In this document: positions 35,501 through 43,383 of the stretch, piece after piece
Position numbering within the stretch: the first letter of the stretch is position 1
Layout of the letters: each line of letters starts with the position of its first letter
NCBI GenBank assembly: GCA_021324135.1
Contig: JAJPJO010000225.1
Location: forward strand, 1-49,487
Direction of reading: 5' to 3'
Length of the DNA stretch: 49,487 nt
Source: Pseudomonadota bacterium
Lineage (GTDB): Bacteria; Cyanobacteriota; Vampirovibrionia; Obscuribacterales; Obscuribacteraceae
Position numbers and translations under genes: made by a program
The notes under the pieces: model-generated
The model's input: the letters and a program-made list of their open reading frames with translations, nothing else
Database searches by the model: none
Told to the model about the DNA's origin: nothing

Positions 35501-35680
35501 CGAGCCGGAACGAAATTAAATGAAAGCGGAGCAACCCTCCGCCGGCTCTCGTGTGTGTGAAATAAACCGAATTGGGAGTGGGATCGATGTTAGGCGATCT
35601 ATTCTGCGCCAGGCAGAAAAGTTTTTATATTGGCGTGAGCCGGCAGTCTTCTTTGAAGAAGACAGTGTGCCGGCTTTTTT
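35501..35680 (+). promoter_or_regulatory. Candidate transcription attenuator leader
   Basis: Four complementary segments lie in order: A GAGCCGG (35502-35508), B GCCGGCTC (35541-35548), C GAGCCGGC (35637-35644) and D TGCCGGCT (35668-35675). A can pair with B, and C with D. B is the exact reverse complement of C over 8 bases, so B-C pairing would exclude C-D. C-D plus an inner GTCTTC/GAAGAC stem and six T residues form an intrinsic terminator. An extra helix GCGGAG/CTCCGC (35526-35542) supports A-B. This is the classic layout of a riboswitch or attenuator, 43 bases ahead of the gene at 35723. Ligand and class are unknown. Confidence 0.55.
35638..35680 (+). terminator. Intrinsic terminator in the leader
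   Basis: AGCCGGCA (35638-35645) with GTCTTC (35646-35651) pairs with GAAGAC (35658-35663) and TGCCGGCT (35668-35675), leaving a small bulge, and TTTTTT follows at 35675-35680. The only upstream gene is on the opposite strand, so what it terminates must be a leader or a short RNA started within the 375 bases before it. Confidence 0.8.
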
Positions 35681-35722
35681 CGCGTGTGGTGTGGTGTGGT
35701 GTGAAACCTGGAGGTCGCGCGT

Positions 35723-38700
35723 ATGGCAGGCAACGAATTAGGCAAACCAGTTGATGGTGCTCAGGGAAAAAACGGCAGCAAAGCCGATGCGGTTTTAAAA
35801 AACAACGGCGCAGTAAATCTTGAGGTGGCGCAGCTATTGAGCAGCCCGCCGAGCCAGAAGAGCAGCGGTAAGATTTACGATCCTAGAGAGCATCACGATC
35901 CTACCGCTCTGGATAAGTTTTTGAATGAAAACCGCGTCGCTCGGCTTGGCCTTGTTACGGCTGAGGGCGTGGCATTATCGTATCCGGGCAAGTATGTCTT
36001 TGCTCCATTGCATGATGTCACTCATCCGGTAGAGGCGCTCAGTAAAAACGGCGTGGCATTTTCGATCGGTCTGGGCATGCGAGTTTTGCTGCCCAAAGCC
36101 GGTGCGGCTCGTGCCATCGCCGCTGGTGTCTTTACTTATTTTATGGCCAAAGATGCGATTCAGCCATTTTCGCAAGCCTACTCGGATGTCTGGGAGGGCG
36201 GTGATTTCCAGAAGGTCACCGAGTCCGGAGTGAAGATGGGCGATTCACTCGGACAGTTGCGCTGGGACTTCATGGTCGGCGGCAAAGTAGCCGGACTTGG
36301 AGAAGGCGCAGGCGAGCTGGGCATGAAGAAGGCGCTTGGCGAGGAAGGCTACACGAAGTTCGAAGACTTCAAGACTGATGTTCTGAAAAGCGATAAGTAT
36401 TTGCCCGGCCGCGTGATCAACAAGAGCATGGCTAAGCTTGACGCTTTATCGGGCAGCGTCGCCGATCGGCTGTTGGCCAAGCAGCCGGCCAAGCCGGAGT
36501 TGCCGCTCGAGGAAAAATTGGCCCGAGCCAGCAAGGCCGAGTCCGATCTCAATCGCGCCCTTAATCAAACCGCCATTCACAAACGCGGTTTTCTCGACTC
36601 GGAAGGGAGGCCGATCGGTCTGTCGAAAACGATCGATATGATCCTCGCCGGTCAAGATCCGCGCAAGATGACCAAGGATCAGGTCGATGCCAAAGGTAAG
36701 GAACTGCAAACCCAGACTTACATGTTTACCCAAAGGCCAAGCGGGCTGATAGTGGCGGAACGTCCGCAGCTCTTCGTGCCGTCCAACAAAATAGAGGTTC
36801 CCGAGTCCGGTTTGGTAAAGCCCGAGCAAGTAGCATTAGCTCGTGGAGGAACGGGACCGGCCGATGTAATCAATGCCACCAGCATTGGTGAATTCGCCAA
36901 GTATACGAAAAAGGAGATGTTCAAAACATCGGAGCAGGATCAGCAAATCAAGGATGCTAAAGAGGGTCAGGTCGGTCCTGTCTATGCGGCTCTCCATCCC
37001 AATGCGCCTCTGGATCCCGGATACAGTCAGTGGCTCGGTCAAATGATCGAATTGAGCAATCAGGTCAACGGTCTGGCAGAGTACAAGCAAGTGGCGCCCT
37101 TGTTCATGCGTGGTCGTGATGCAGCCGTTGGGCACCTGGCCGCCAATCTGGGTGAAACCGGTCGCAACATTCACAGTCTCAACATGTTCAGCCTCGAGCT
37201 TTACACCGGCTACAAACGCGGCATTCAAAAAGCCGGTCTCGATCCAAATGAAGTTCTGGCCAACAAGAATCCGCCACTGAATCTGGTGGCATTCGACGGC
37301 GGTGCCGGACCGCACACACTGCCGCAAATTGATGGAGTGTGGAACGTCGACCTGGTGCACTGGCCGCGTAACATGGAATTCCTTAAACTCTTGCGCGCCG
37401 GCATCATGGGGCATGAGAATGTTCACGATCAATACGGCGGCATCATGAGGTTCGAAGCCTCCATACGCGATCAAGTGATTGGCGATGTGGTCAACAAGGC
37501 GCTTGGCTCTAAGGCGCAAACCATGGTTGATGTTCCCGGCCAAGGCAAGGTGTCGATGCAGGATGTAATCGTCTCCATCCTCAAAGCTAATGCCAATGAA
37601 AATACAGCTGACATGGGCGGCGCCGCTCACACAGGTCCGAACGGCGCTCTGGCTCTGGGCGTTCTTCTGCAAGCTCTGCGCTCGGGCGGCAAGCTTGAGA
37701 CCAGAAACGTCTTTGGCAAAGACTTTGTCTCCCCGGAAAATCCGATCGGTATCGAAGCTCACGGTATTGATGCCTGGCGCATCAAACTGGTCGCTGAAAC
37801 GATTCGCCAGCGAGCCAACGGCGATAAGAGCCTGATCGCCCGCGCCGATGCCCTGGATAAATATGCCGATGATGCTTCTCGGGGCGGAGACTATGTATGG
37901 GCGGATATGGACAATCCAGGGCAAAAGATTGTTATACCGAAAGCCGACTTCGACGCCGTGATACCACACCTGGTGCGGGCGCAATTCAACACGCCGCTCG
38001 AGGCATTGAAGGGCAAGACGTACAATGACATTTCGCCGCCCGATCTGCCGTTGCAAGTGAAGAAAAAGGATCAGATCGCCGACATGATTGTCGATGCGAT
38101 CGAGAAAGGCAGGAAGCCGGAAGATATTCCTTTCGATACGAAGGACTACACAATGATCCAGCTTATGGGAGCCGGCTTGCCGGCCGCCCTGAAGCTGCAA
38201 GCTAAGGGAATGAGTGTCGAGGACGCGGCGGCACAGGTCAATCGCATCTCCGATTATCTTGAAACCAGGATGCATCAAAACGACCCACACATCGATCCGC
38301 TTGTGACGAGACCGAGCGCGCTGAGCATGACCACAAGACCGAGCCTCGGCGCGAAAGCCGCCCGAGAGGCCCTGGGCAATGCTTTGAATAAGGTGCCGGA
38401 AGGGCGCTCCCGCCTCGATCGCGGCATGACCAAGATTGGCGGCTATGCCGGTGAATCGATCGGCAGAAGCGTGAGCCGTTCGTTATTCGGCGATACCGAT
38501 CCCTGGACCGGCGTCGGCGACGTTTCGATGAGCTCTGTCATGCGATATACGAAGGAACGTCTTGATCAATCAAAAGCCGGCACTACAGATGGTGCACCTG
38601 TGGAAGGCAAAAAGGGTGATGCAGAGCCTGAGAAGGTTCCCGATGGCGGAGAAAAGCGCGGCAATGCCAATGAAAAGGCAGCGCGCTCGAAACTTGCCTC

Positions 38701-38788
38701 CACTAAAATCGATTATCGAGAACTCCTGAACATGCAGGCTCAAGGACGGGAGCTGCTTGACCAGTCGAACAGATCGACGCTCGGCTGA
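35723..38788 (+). CDS. Predicted gluzincin-like zinc metallopeptidase, large
   Basis: A 1021-residue protein of no family that I recognise overall. Residues 564-568 are HENVH, an HExxH zinc site within LRAGIMGHENVHDQYGG. ExxxD follows as Glu626-Asp630 in ANENTADMGG, 58 residues later. That pair and spacing match gluzincin peptidases, in which His, His and Glu bind zinc. About residues 105-150 contain a hydrophobic, Gly/Ala-rich region that may be membrane-associated. There is no signal peptide. The C-terminus (930-1021) is Lys/Glu/Gly-rich and probably disordered. GGAGG at 35710-35714 lies 8 bases before the ATG. A terminator-bearing leader precedes the gene, suggesting conditional expression. 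Substrate unknown. Confidence 0.7.
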   Translation: MAGNELGKPVDGAQGKNGSKADAVLKNNGAVNLEVAQLLSSPPSQKSSGKIYDPREHHDPTALDKFLNENRVARLGLVTAEGVALSYPGKYVFAPLHDVTHPVEALSKNGVAFSIGLGMRVLLPKAGAARAIAAGVFTYFMAKDAIQPFSQAYSDVWEGGDFQKVTESGVKMGDSLGQLRWDFMVGGKVAGLGEGAGELGMKKALGEEGYTKFEDFKTDVLKSDKYLPGRVINKSMAKLDALSGSVADRLLAKQPAKPELPLEEKLARASKAESDLNRALNQTAIHKRGFLDSEGRPIGLSKTIDMILAGQDPRKMTKDQVDAKGKELQTQTYMFTQRPSGLIVAERPQLFVPSNKIEVPESGLVKPEQVALARGGTGPADVINATSIGEFAKYTKKEMFKTSEQDQQIKDAKEGQVGPVYAALHPNAPLDPGYSQWLGQMIELSNQVNGLAEYKQVAPLFMRGRDAAVGHLAANLGETGRNIHSLNMFSLELYTGYKRGIQKAGLDPNEVLANKNPPLNLVAFDGGAGPHTLPQIDGVWNVDLVHWPRNMEFLKLLRAGIMGHENVHDQYGGIMRFEASIRDQVIGDVVNKALGSKAQTMVDVPGQGKVSMQDVIVSILKANANENTADMGGAAHTGPNGALALGVLLQALRSGGKLETRNVFGKDFVSPENPIGIEAHGIDAWRIKLVAETIRQRANGDKSLIARADALDKYADDASRGGDYVWADMDNPGQKIVIPKADFDAVIPHLVRAQFNTPLEALKGKTYNDISPPDLPLQVKKKDQIADMIVDAIEKGRKPEDIPFDTKDYTMIQLMGAGLPAALKLQAKGMSVEDAAAQVNRISDYLETRMHQNDPHIDPLVTRPSALSMTTRPSLGAKAAREALGNALNKVPEGRSRLDRGMTKIGGYAGESIGRSVSRSLFGDTDPWTGVGDVSMSSVMRYTKERLDQSKAGTTDGAPVEGKKGDAEPEKVPDGGEKRGNANEKAARSKLASTKIDYRELLNMQAQGRELLDQSNRSTLG

Positions 38789-38837
38789 TCTCTTCCAAAG
38801 GGACCGTTATAGAGGATCATCAGATAACACCATTGGA

Positions 38838-38921
38838 GAAACCCTTCAGATGAAACCCTTCAGATGAAACCCTTCAGATGAAACTCTTTAGAGGAAACCC
38901 TTTAGAGGAAACCTTTAGGAA
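38838..38921. repeat. Tandem array of a 14-bp unit, six copies
   Basis: Three exact copies of GAAACCCTTCAGAT run from 38838 to 38879. They are followed by the variants GAAACTCTTTAGAG, GAAACCCTTTAGAG and GAAACCTTTAGGAA up to about 38921. The array is noncoding and lies 50 bases past the stop of the metallopeptidase-like gene. Confidence 0.9.
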
Positions 38922-38953
38922 GAACCTTATCTTTTCGAGTGAGCACAATTGGC

Positions 38954-38987
38954 ACCGAGGTTGTCGAGATTAATCGACAGCCTCGGT
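38954..38987. repeat. 14-bp stem palindrome
   Basis: ACCGAGGTTGTCGA at 38954-38967 pairs with TCGACAGCCTCGGT at 38974-38987 around the loop GATTAA, with one G-T wobble. It has no T-run, so it resembles a REP-type palindrome or an mRNA-end stabiliser more than an intrinsic terminator. Confidence 0.65.
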
Positions 38988-39090
38988 CCAAGCTTAGTTC
39001 TATCGCTCTGCACGGCGGTACCCGAGTTGGTCGCTCCTTGGCTCCTTGCCTCGCCCCAGTTAATTCAGTCGTATAAGAGAAAGTCAGCAG

Positions 39091-39147
39091 CATCGAAAGA
39101 GCCCCGGTTCATCGAAAGAGTCCCGGTTCATCGAAAGAGTCCTAGAT
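39091..39147. repeat. Tandem array of a 19-bp unit, three copies
   Basis: Units CATCGAAAGAGCCCCGGTT (39091), CATCGAAAGAGTCCCGGTT (39110) and a decayed third copy (39129-39147, CATCGAAAGAGTCCTAGAT) follow head to tail. There is no spacer diversity, so this is not a CRISPR. Confidence 0.9.
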
Positions 39148-39196
39148 TATCGAAATCCAGATCATCCGGCATGCGATCGAGAAGGTGCGTTTTTTA

Positions 39197-39314
39197 ACGA
39201 GGCCAAAAATGCCCATTTCCGGCCTCGTTGCCGATACCAGAAGCCCGAAAATTGCACCATATAAGTGTCCATGGCCTCGTCTACGATGCCAAAAAGGGTC
39301 AATTTTGGCCTCGT
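39197..39314 (-). mobile_element. MITE-like dispersed repeat, copy A
   Basis: A 118-bp element bounded by inverted ends ACGAGGCCAAAA and TTTTGGCCTCGT. Its reverse complement matches 46054-46171 with about eight mismatches by my alignment. The word ACGAGGCC or its complement occurs four times in it, so it can fold strongly. It encodes no protein. The name MITE is by structure only; no target-site duplication is obvious. Confidence 0.75.
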
Positions 39315-39392
39315 CAAAAAAAACGGATCGTTCTACTCCACATGCATGAAAAAGACGCTTGTGGTTGGCGAAAACCGTGGTGCGCGGAACCA

Positions 39393-39460
39393 GTTGGTAA
39401 GCGAAACCCGTTGGTAAGCGAACCCAGTTGGTAAGCGAAACCCGTTGGTAAGCGAAAGCG
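39393..39460. repeat. Tandem array of a 17-bp unit, four copies
   Basis: GTTGGTAAGCGAA starts at 39393, 39410, 39427 and 39444 with an exact 17-base period, followed by variants of ACCC or AGCG. It ends about 60 bases before the TPR gene. Iteron-like arrays can bind replication proteins, but no Rep gene is near. Confidence 0.9.
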
Positions 39461-39519
39461 AAACCCGTTTCGAAGTAGCGGCTAAGTCGGGCAGGCAAAT
39501 GGATTAAGTCTCGGTTATT

Positions 39520-41058
39520 ATGATTCTTGTTTCGTGGCAATTAATATACGGAAGCGTTTCACAACAATTACCAGACGTGATTTCTAGATCTGTTCTTCTA
39601 ATAAGATACTTAGCTATCCTTTTACTGCTGGCACCCGCCGTGCTTGTATCGGCTGCCCCGGCTCAGGTTTACAACAATCCCAATTCAGGCATTCAAAACC
39701 CGCTCAAGGCCCAGGAGCTGTTTGCCAAGGCGAAAGAGGCCTTTGCAAATGGCGACTATTCGGCGGCAATCAACATTCTGGAAGCGGCGAAAAATTTCAA
39801 TCACAGCGACAAAAACATCATCCATTTGCTGGCGCTTTCATATGCTGAAAACGGCGATAACTACCATGCGATGATGTGGTTTAGAGCGGCTCTGTCACTC
39901 GATTACAATTTCCTGGAGGCTCGCAATAACTATGGCGTTTTCCTCAAGAAAACAGGAAAGGTAAAAGAAGCCAAAAAAGAATTCGAGGTCTGCATTCAGA
40001 TCAATCCAAATTACGCCGAGCCTCACTATCACCGCGGCGAAATCCTGCATGAGCAGGGCGATCTCGACGGCGCCATAGAGGAGTTTCGCACCGCCGTTTA
40101 TCTCAAGCAGAATTATTTCGAAGCCCAGCGCGACCTGGGGATTTCAATCTACGAGAAATATGAGAAGGGTGAGCTGAAAGATATAAGCGAATCGCTGGAG
40201 AAGCTCCAGAACGCCGCTAAGCTCATTCCGCGCAATCCCATGGTGCACTACTATCTTGGTCATATCTGGTGCTCTGAAGGTAATCTCGATGAGGCGGAAA
40301 AGGAATTTCGCATTTCGCTTATGTGCGATCCGAATTTCGCAGTCGGGCACTACGAGCTTGGCAAACTCCGCTATCTGCGCGGCGATCCGATTCGCTGCCT
40401 GCTCGAGATGCAAGCGGCTTTGAAAGTAAACCCGACCTATACCGAATCGAAAAACTATCCGAAGCTGGATCGTCTGGAAGTAAAGAACTGGACGGCTCCG
40501 GCAAACGAGGTGAAGAACTTCCTCAACAATGCTATCCGTGACTGGACCGAAGTGGCGCAAGAAACCCGAAACAATGTCGAGATCGTCAACCACATCAAGA
40601 TCTTGAGGAAAGAACTGGAGCGACGCGAAAAGGGCCGCAAGAAGAAGGGCGAGCCCGTTTATGACATCCAGGAGCACAATGCCTTGCTCGAAAAAGGAGT
40701 GGAGGAGGTCGATGAGGGCAATCTGCCGGCCGCCAAAGCCACCTTCAATCGCGTTCTTGAAATAAACCCCAGCTCATGGGAAGCGGAGCAAAATCTCGGA
40801 GCTATCCTGGAGCAAGAGGGCGACGTCACCTCTGCCTCCGGAATGTATCAAAAGGCGCTTACCATCGTTCCCACATACGATGGCTTGTACTACAACATGG
40901 GCTATTTGCTGGAGAAGATGCGTCTGCCGGTTGAGGCCGGGCGCATGTACAAGAAATACAGAGACATGCACGGCAAGTATCCTTACGATCCCAAGCACAT
41001 CGTCGGCTTGCAACTGCAGGATATTCAGCTCCAGCAAAGACAGAAGAACGGATTTTAA
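39520..41058 (+). CDS. TPR-repeat protein, exported or membrane-anchored
   Basis: A 512-residue protein. A hydrophobic segment VLLIRYLAILLLLAPAVLVSAAPAQV near residues 25-50 acts as signal peptide or anchor. About eight to nine tetratricopeptide repeats follow, two blocks of them separated by a Lys/Glu-rich, coiled linker near residues 310-390. Examples are ARNNYGVFLKKTGKVKEAKKEFEVCIQINP and AEQNLGAILEQEGDVTSASGMYQKAL. TPRs mediate protein-protein contact, so it is probably an envelope scaffold. The start is uncertain: the ATG at 39520 has no clear ribosome-binding site, and a GTG at 39577 would give a more typical signal peptide. It is followed closely by panB. Confidence 0.85.
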   Translation: MILVSWQLIYGSVSQQLPDVISRSVLLIRYLAILLLLAPAVLVSAAPAQVYNNPNSGIQNPLKAQELFAKAKEAFANGDYSAAINILEAAKNFNHSDKNIIHLLALSYAENGDNYHAMMWFRAALSLDYNFLEARNNYGVFLKKTGKVKEAKKEFEVCIQINPNYAEPHYHRGEILHEQGDLDGAIEEFRTAVYLKQNYFEAQRDLGISIYEKYEKGELKDISESLEKLQNAAKLIPRNPMVHYYLGHIWCSEGNLDEAEKEFRISLMCDPNFAVGHYELGKLRYLRGDPIRCLLEMQAALKVNPTYTESKNYPKLDRLEVKNWTAPANEVKNFLNNAIRDWTEVAQETRNNVEIVNHIKILRKELERREKGRKKKGEPVYDIQEHNALLEKGVEEVDEGNLPAAKATFNRVLEINPSSWEAEQNLGAILEQEGDVTSASGMYQKALTIVPTYDGLYYNMGYLLEKMRLPVEAGRMYKKYRDMHGKYPYDPKHIVGLQLQDIQLQQRQKNGF

Positions 41059-41148
41059 GAAGTCCTGCTATTATGTGCCGTGTCGCGCGATCGTTTCTCA
41101 AGGTTTGCTCTGGCGCCTGTCTCTAGTGCCGCTCTAGGGGAGCTCAAA

Positions 41149-42018
41149 ATGGCAAAAAACGTTTCCACCCTGACGCTCAGAAAATATAAGGAAGAGGGCC
41201 GAAAGATTGTCGCCCTCACGGCTTACGATTACTCAACAGCCAAGATTCTCGATCGAGCCGGGGTCGATATCATTCTTGTCGGCGACAGCCTGGCGATGGT
41301 GGCACTCGGGCACAAGACCACGCATGCTGTGACGATGGATGAGATGCTGCATCACGCCAAAGCGGTCACGCGCGGTGTCGAGAATGCGCTGGTGGTGGCG
41401 GACCTGCCATTCATGAGCTATCAGGTCGATGTCACTCAGGCGATTTCAAATGCCGGGCGTTTCATCAAAGAGGCGGAGGCGCATGCCGTCAAACTCGAAG
41501 GGGCTACGGACCACAACTTAAACATCACCAGAAGGCTCGTCGATATGGGCATTCCAGTGATGGGGCATCTTGGTTTCACTCCTCAATCCATTCATGGACT
41601 GGGCGGAACGCGCGTGCAAGGACGCACCGCCGATGAGGCGATTAAACTTCTCGAGGATGCGCTTGCACTGGAACGCGCTGGTGCTTTCAGCGTCGTTTTG
41701 GAGATGGTACCGTGCACGGTGTCACGGGTAATCTCGAAGAAGCTCAAGGTTCCCACAGTCGGCATCGGTGCCGGACCGGATTGCGACGGGCAGATTCTGG
41801 TCACCGACGACATGTTGGGCAAGTACGTCGACTTCAAACCGCGGTTCGTGCGGCGCTATGCAAATCTCGACGAGATTTCCACTGAAGCCATACGACAATA
41901 CGCCACCGACGTGATGAATCGCAATTTCCCCAACGATCAGGAATCGTTTGCTCTCTCCAAAGAGGAAGAGGACGAGCTGATTCGTCGACTCAGCGCTCTT
42001 GCAGGCGGCAGGAACTAG
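41149..42018 (+). CDS. panB: 3-methyl-2-oxobutanoate hydroxymethyltransferase
   Basis: A 289-residue enzyme when started at the ATG at 41149, which has GGGGAG upstream; a longer reading from 41080 adds an unlikely tail. Conserved PanB blocks are visible: ALTAYDYSTAKILDRAG, VGDSLAMVALGH with the metal Asp, ADLPFMSY, GHLGFTPQSIHGLGG and VLEMVPCTVSR with the catalytic Glu. It transfers a hydroxymethyl group from methylene-tetrahydrofolate to ketoisovalerate, the first step toward pantothenate and CoA. No panC or panD is adjacent. Length is within the normal range. Confidence 0.96.
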   Translation: MAKNVSTLTLRKYKEEGRKIVALTAYDYSTAKILDRAGVDIILVGDSLAMVALGHKTTHAVTMDEMLHHAKAVTRGVENALVVADLPFMSYQVDVTQAISNAGRFIKEAEAHAVKLEGATDHNLNITRRLVDMGIPVMGHLGFTPQSIHGLGGTRVQGRTADEAIKLLEDALALERAGAFSVVLEMVPCTVSRVISKKLKVPTVGIGAGPDCDGQILVTDDMLGKYVDFKPRFVRRYANLDEISTEAIRQYATDVMNRNFPNDQESFALSKEEEDELIRRLSALAGGRN

Positions 42019-42075
42019 GTAGATTCAAGGCTGCTCAGGATGGATCTATCCAAACCGTTCGGCAAATAGTGCCGA

Positions 42076-42107
42076 GGGGAAGGAGGACGCTTGCGCGCCC
42101 CCCTTCC
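42076..42107. terminator. Hairpin between panB and the copper-protein gene
   Basis: GGAAGG near 42079 and CCTTCC near 42102 pair across a GC-rich inner stem (AGGACGC and GCGCCCCC, with mismatches). It lies between convergent genes and could serve both, though no T-run is present on either side. Confidence 0.4.
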
Positions 42108-42123
42108 GGCTCATCACATTGCT

Positions 42124-42522
42124 CTACTTGCTGTTTTCCTGGCACATCGAGGCGCAGTCGTTGCAAGCCTTGACGCAGTCTTTGAGCTTGTCGTCCTTCA
42201 AGCTATCACAAGACGTCGCGCAAGTTTTGCATGCCTCGGCGCATACGGCGCGCAGTTTGCCTGCCAGCTTCGAATTGCGCGCTCCGAGATCGGAGCAGGC
42301 TTTGCATATGGCGATACAATCCTTCAATTTATCAGTGTGAGCTTTGTCGGCGTGTTTTCCACCCTTTTCCTCACACGCTTTGAGCGCGTCTTCGCAAGTC
42401 TTGGCGCAGGAATTGCACATCGTGCTGCAATCGTGCCCTTTGTGTCCTTTATCCGCTGCGAATGCAGGGCTTGTGACGAGCAGTGCAAAGAGCATAACCA
42501 ATGAAAATAGAATGCGTTTCAT
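42124..42522 (-). CDS. Cys-rich four-helix copper-storage-like protein
   Basis: A 132-residue secreted protein starting at the ATG at 42522, with AGGAG eight bases before it. Residues 1-22 are a signal peptide (MKRILFSLVMLFALLVTSPAFA). The mature chain has four helical segments with Cys spaced at three or four residues: CSTMCNSCAKTCEDALKAC, CIAICKAC, CAEACKTCATSC and CVKACNDCASMC. This is the DUF326/Csp-type four-helix bundle, whose inward-facing Cys bind many Cu(I) ions. The likely role is copper storage or detoxification in the periplasm. It follows the gene at 42604 on the same strand, with a terminator-like hairpin between. Confidence 0.9.
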   Translation of the reverse strand: MKRILFSLVMLFALLVTSPAFAADKGHKGHDCSTMCNSCAKTCEDALKACEEKGGKHADKAHTDKLKDCIAICKACSDLGARNSKLAGKLRAVCAEACKTCATSCDSLKDDKLKDCVKACNDCASMCQENSK

Positions 42523-42535
42523 ACAATATTCTCCT

Positions 42536-42599
42536 AAATAAAAATCTTCGTGTGACAACAGAACACGCCGGTGGGCGTGCTCAAACAAGTGCACGAAGA
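42536..42599 (-). terminator. Terminator-like hairpin between the two copper-locus genes
   Basis: Read on the minus strand, TCTTCGTG and CACGAAGA (42545-42552 and 42592-42599) form an 8-bp stem enclosing a second stem built on GGCGTG/CACGCC. A T-rich run follows (complement of 42536-42544), leading directly into the AGGAG of the copper-protein gene. No space for another promoter lies between it and that gene. Confidence 0.6.
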
Positions 42600-42603
42600 C
42601 TCT

Positions 42604-43122
42604 TTATTTCAGGAATGAACACTTGAGTAAGTAAAGCCGATCAGGCGGCGCTCGCAGTCTCACATCGCACGCCAGCCAACTGCTGGTCACATCTTTGTTT
42701 GTGTAGATGCGATTGAACAGCCTGGGTTGCGAAGGCAGCTGTTTAAGATCCTTATGGAAAGCGCCGATAAAATTGTGGCTGGGAACAGTTGGCGCGTTGT
42801 CCTTCTTGCAATGACACGGCTGGTTGATTCCCGGTGTAGTATGCGGAATGCAGCACGGCATCAGGTCTTCATATGCGTCGTTGCTGCTTATTGCATCGTC
42901 TTGAGATTGCTCATCTTCCAAATCAGAATGCAAGCGGTCATCGATTTCATTCGATGGCGAACGCTCATCGCTCGAAGCCTCGGCTAATGGCGCTGAATTG
43001 TTTGTTCTGCTCGGTTCAAATTGAAGCGAGGCACAAATCCCCGCCGAGCCCAGAGCAAATGTGCTCAGCACTATAAGTACTGCCAGGGTTGAGCTAAGGA
43101 TCTGCTTGACGACTCGATTCAT
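42604..43122 (-). CDS. Secreted protein of unknown function, copper locus
   Basis: A 172-residue protein. The ATG at 43122 begins a signal peptide (KQILSSTLAVLIVLSTFALGSAG), whereas the longer frame to 43212 puts a charged 30-residue tail before it. An acidic, Ser-rich disordered segment (about 40-85) is followed by MPCCIPHTTPGINQPCHCKK, whose Cys/His cluster could bind a metal ion. The last 60 residues have no recognised family. It precedes the four-helix copper-protein gene on the same strand, 81 bases apart, so a shared role in metal handling is plausible. Alternatives cannot be excluded. Confidence 0.65.
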   Translation of the reverse strand: MNRVVKQILSSTLAVLIVLSTFALGSAGICASLQFEPSRTNNSAPLAEASSDERSPSNEIDDRLHSDLEDEQSQDDAISSNDAYEDLMPCCIPHTTPGINQPCHCKKDNAPTVPSHNFIGAFHKDLKQLPSQPRLFNRIYTNKDVTSSWLACDVRLRAPPDRLYLLKCSFLK

Positions 43123-43383
43123 CTTTATATAACGACGACGATCAATGTCTTCTGTTTCACGAATTTCGACAAACTCGCACTTTTGAGTATAGCAACCCAA
43201 ACAGGCTTGCAAATTAAAACTGACCTTTTGATTTCACAATCAAATTCTGGCGACCGATTATCCAGGACTGCTACCATCTATATATTGGACTCCAGATAAC
43301 TTGTTCCAATCTACAGCCAATCCCTTTTCAATTTTGATCAAAACTTGTTCCCAGTGCCAACCAATCTCCAGAGCTAAATATCT

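Noticed and set aside
35520..35741. Short frame of 73 codons in the leader
   Set aside because: There is no ribosome-binding site, it runs through the terminator hairpin and it overlaps the start of the real gene. A leader peptide cannot be excluded but is not supported.
36836..38290. A 484-residue open frame on the minus strand
   Set aside because: It lies wholly opposite the metallopeptidase-like gene, has no ribosome-binding site or known motif, and its composition is that of an antisense shadow.
38838..39460. CRISPR array or plasmid-type iteron origin
   Set aside because: The repeats have no unique spacers, no cas or rep gene is near, and the units differ between arrays.
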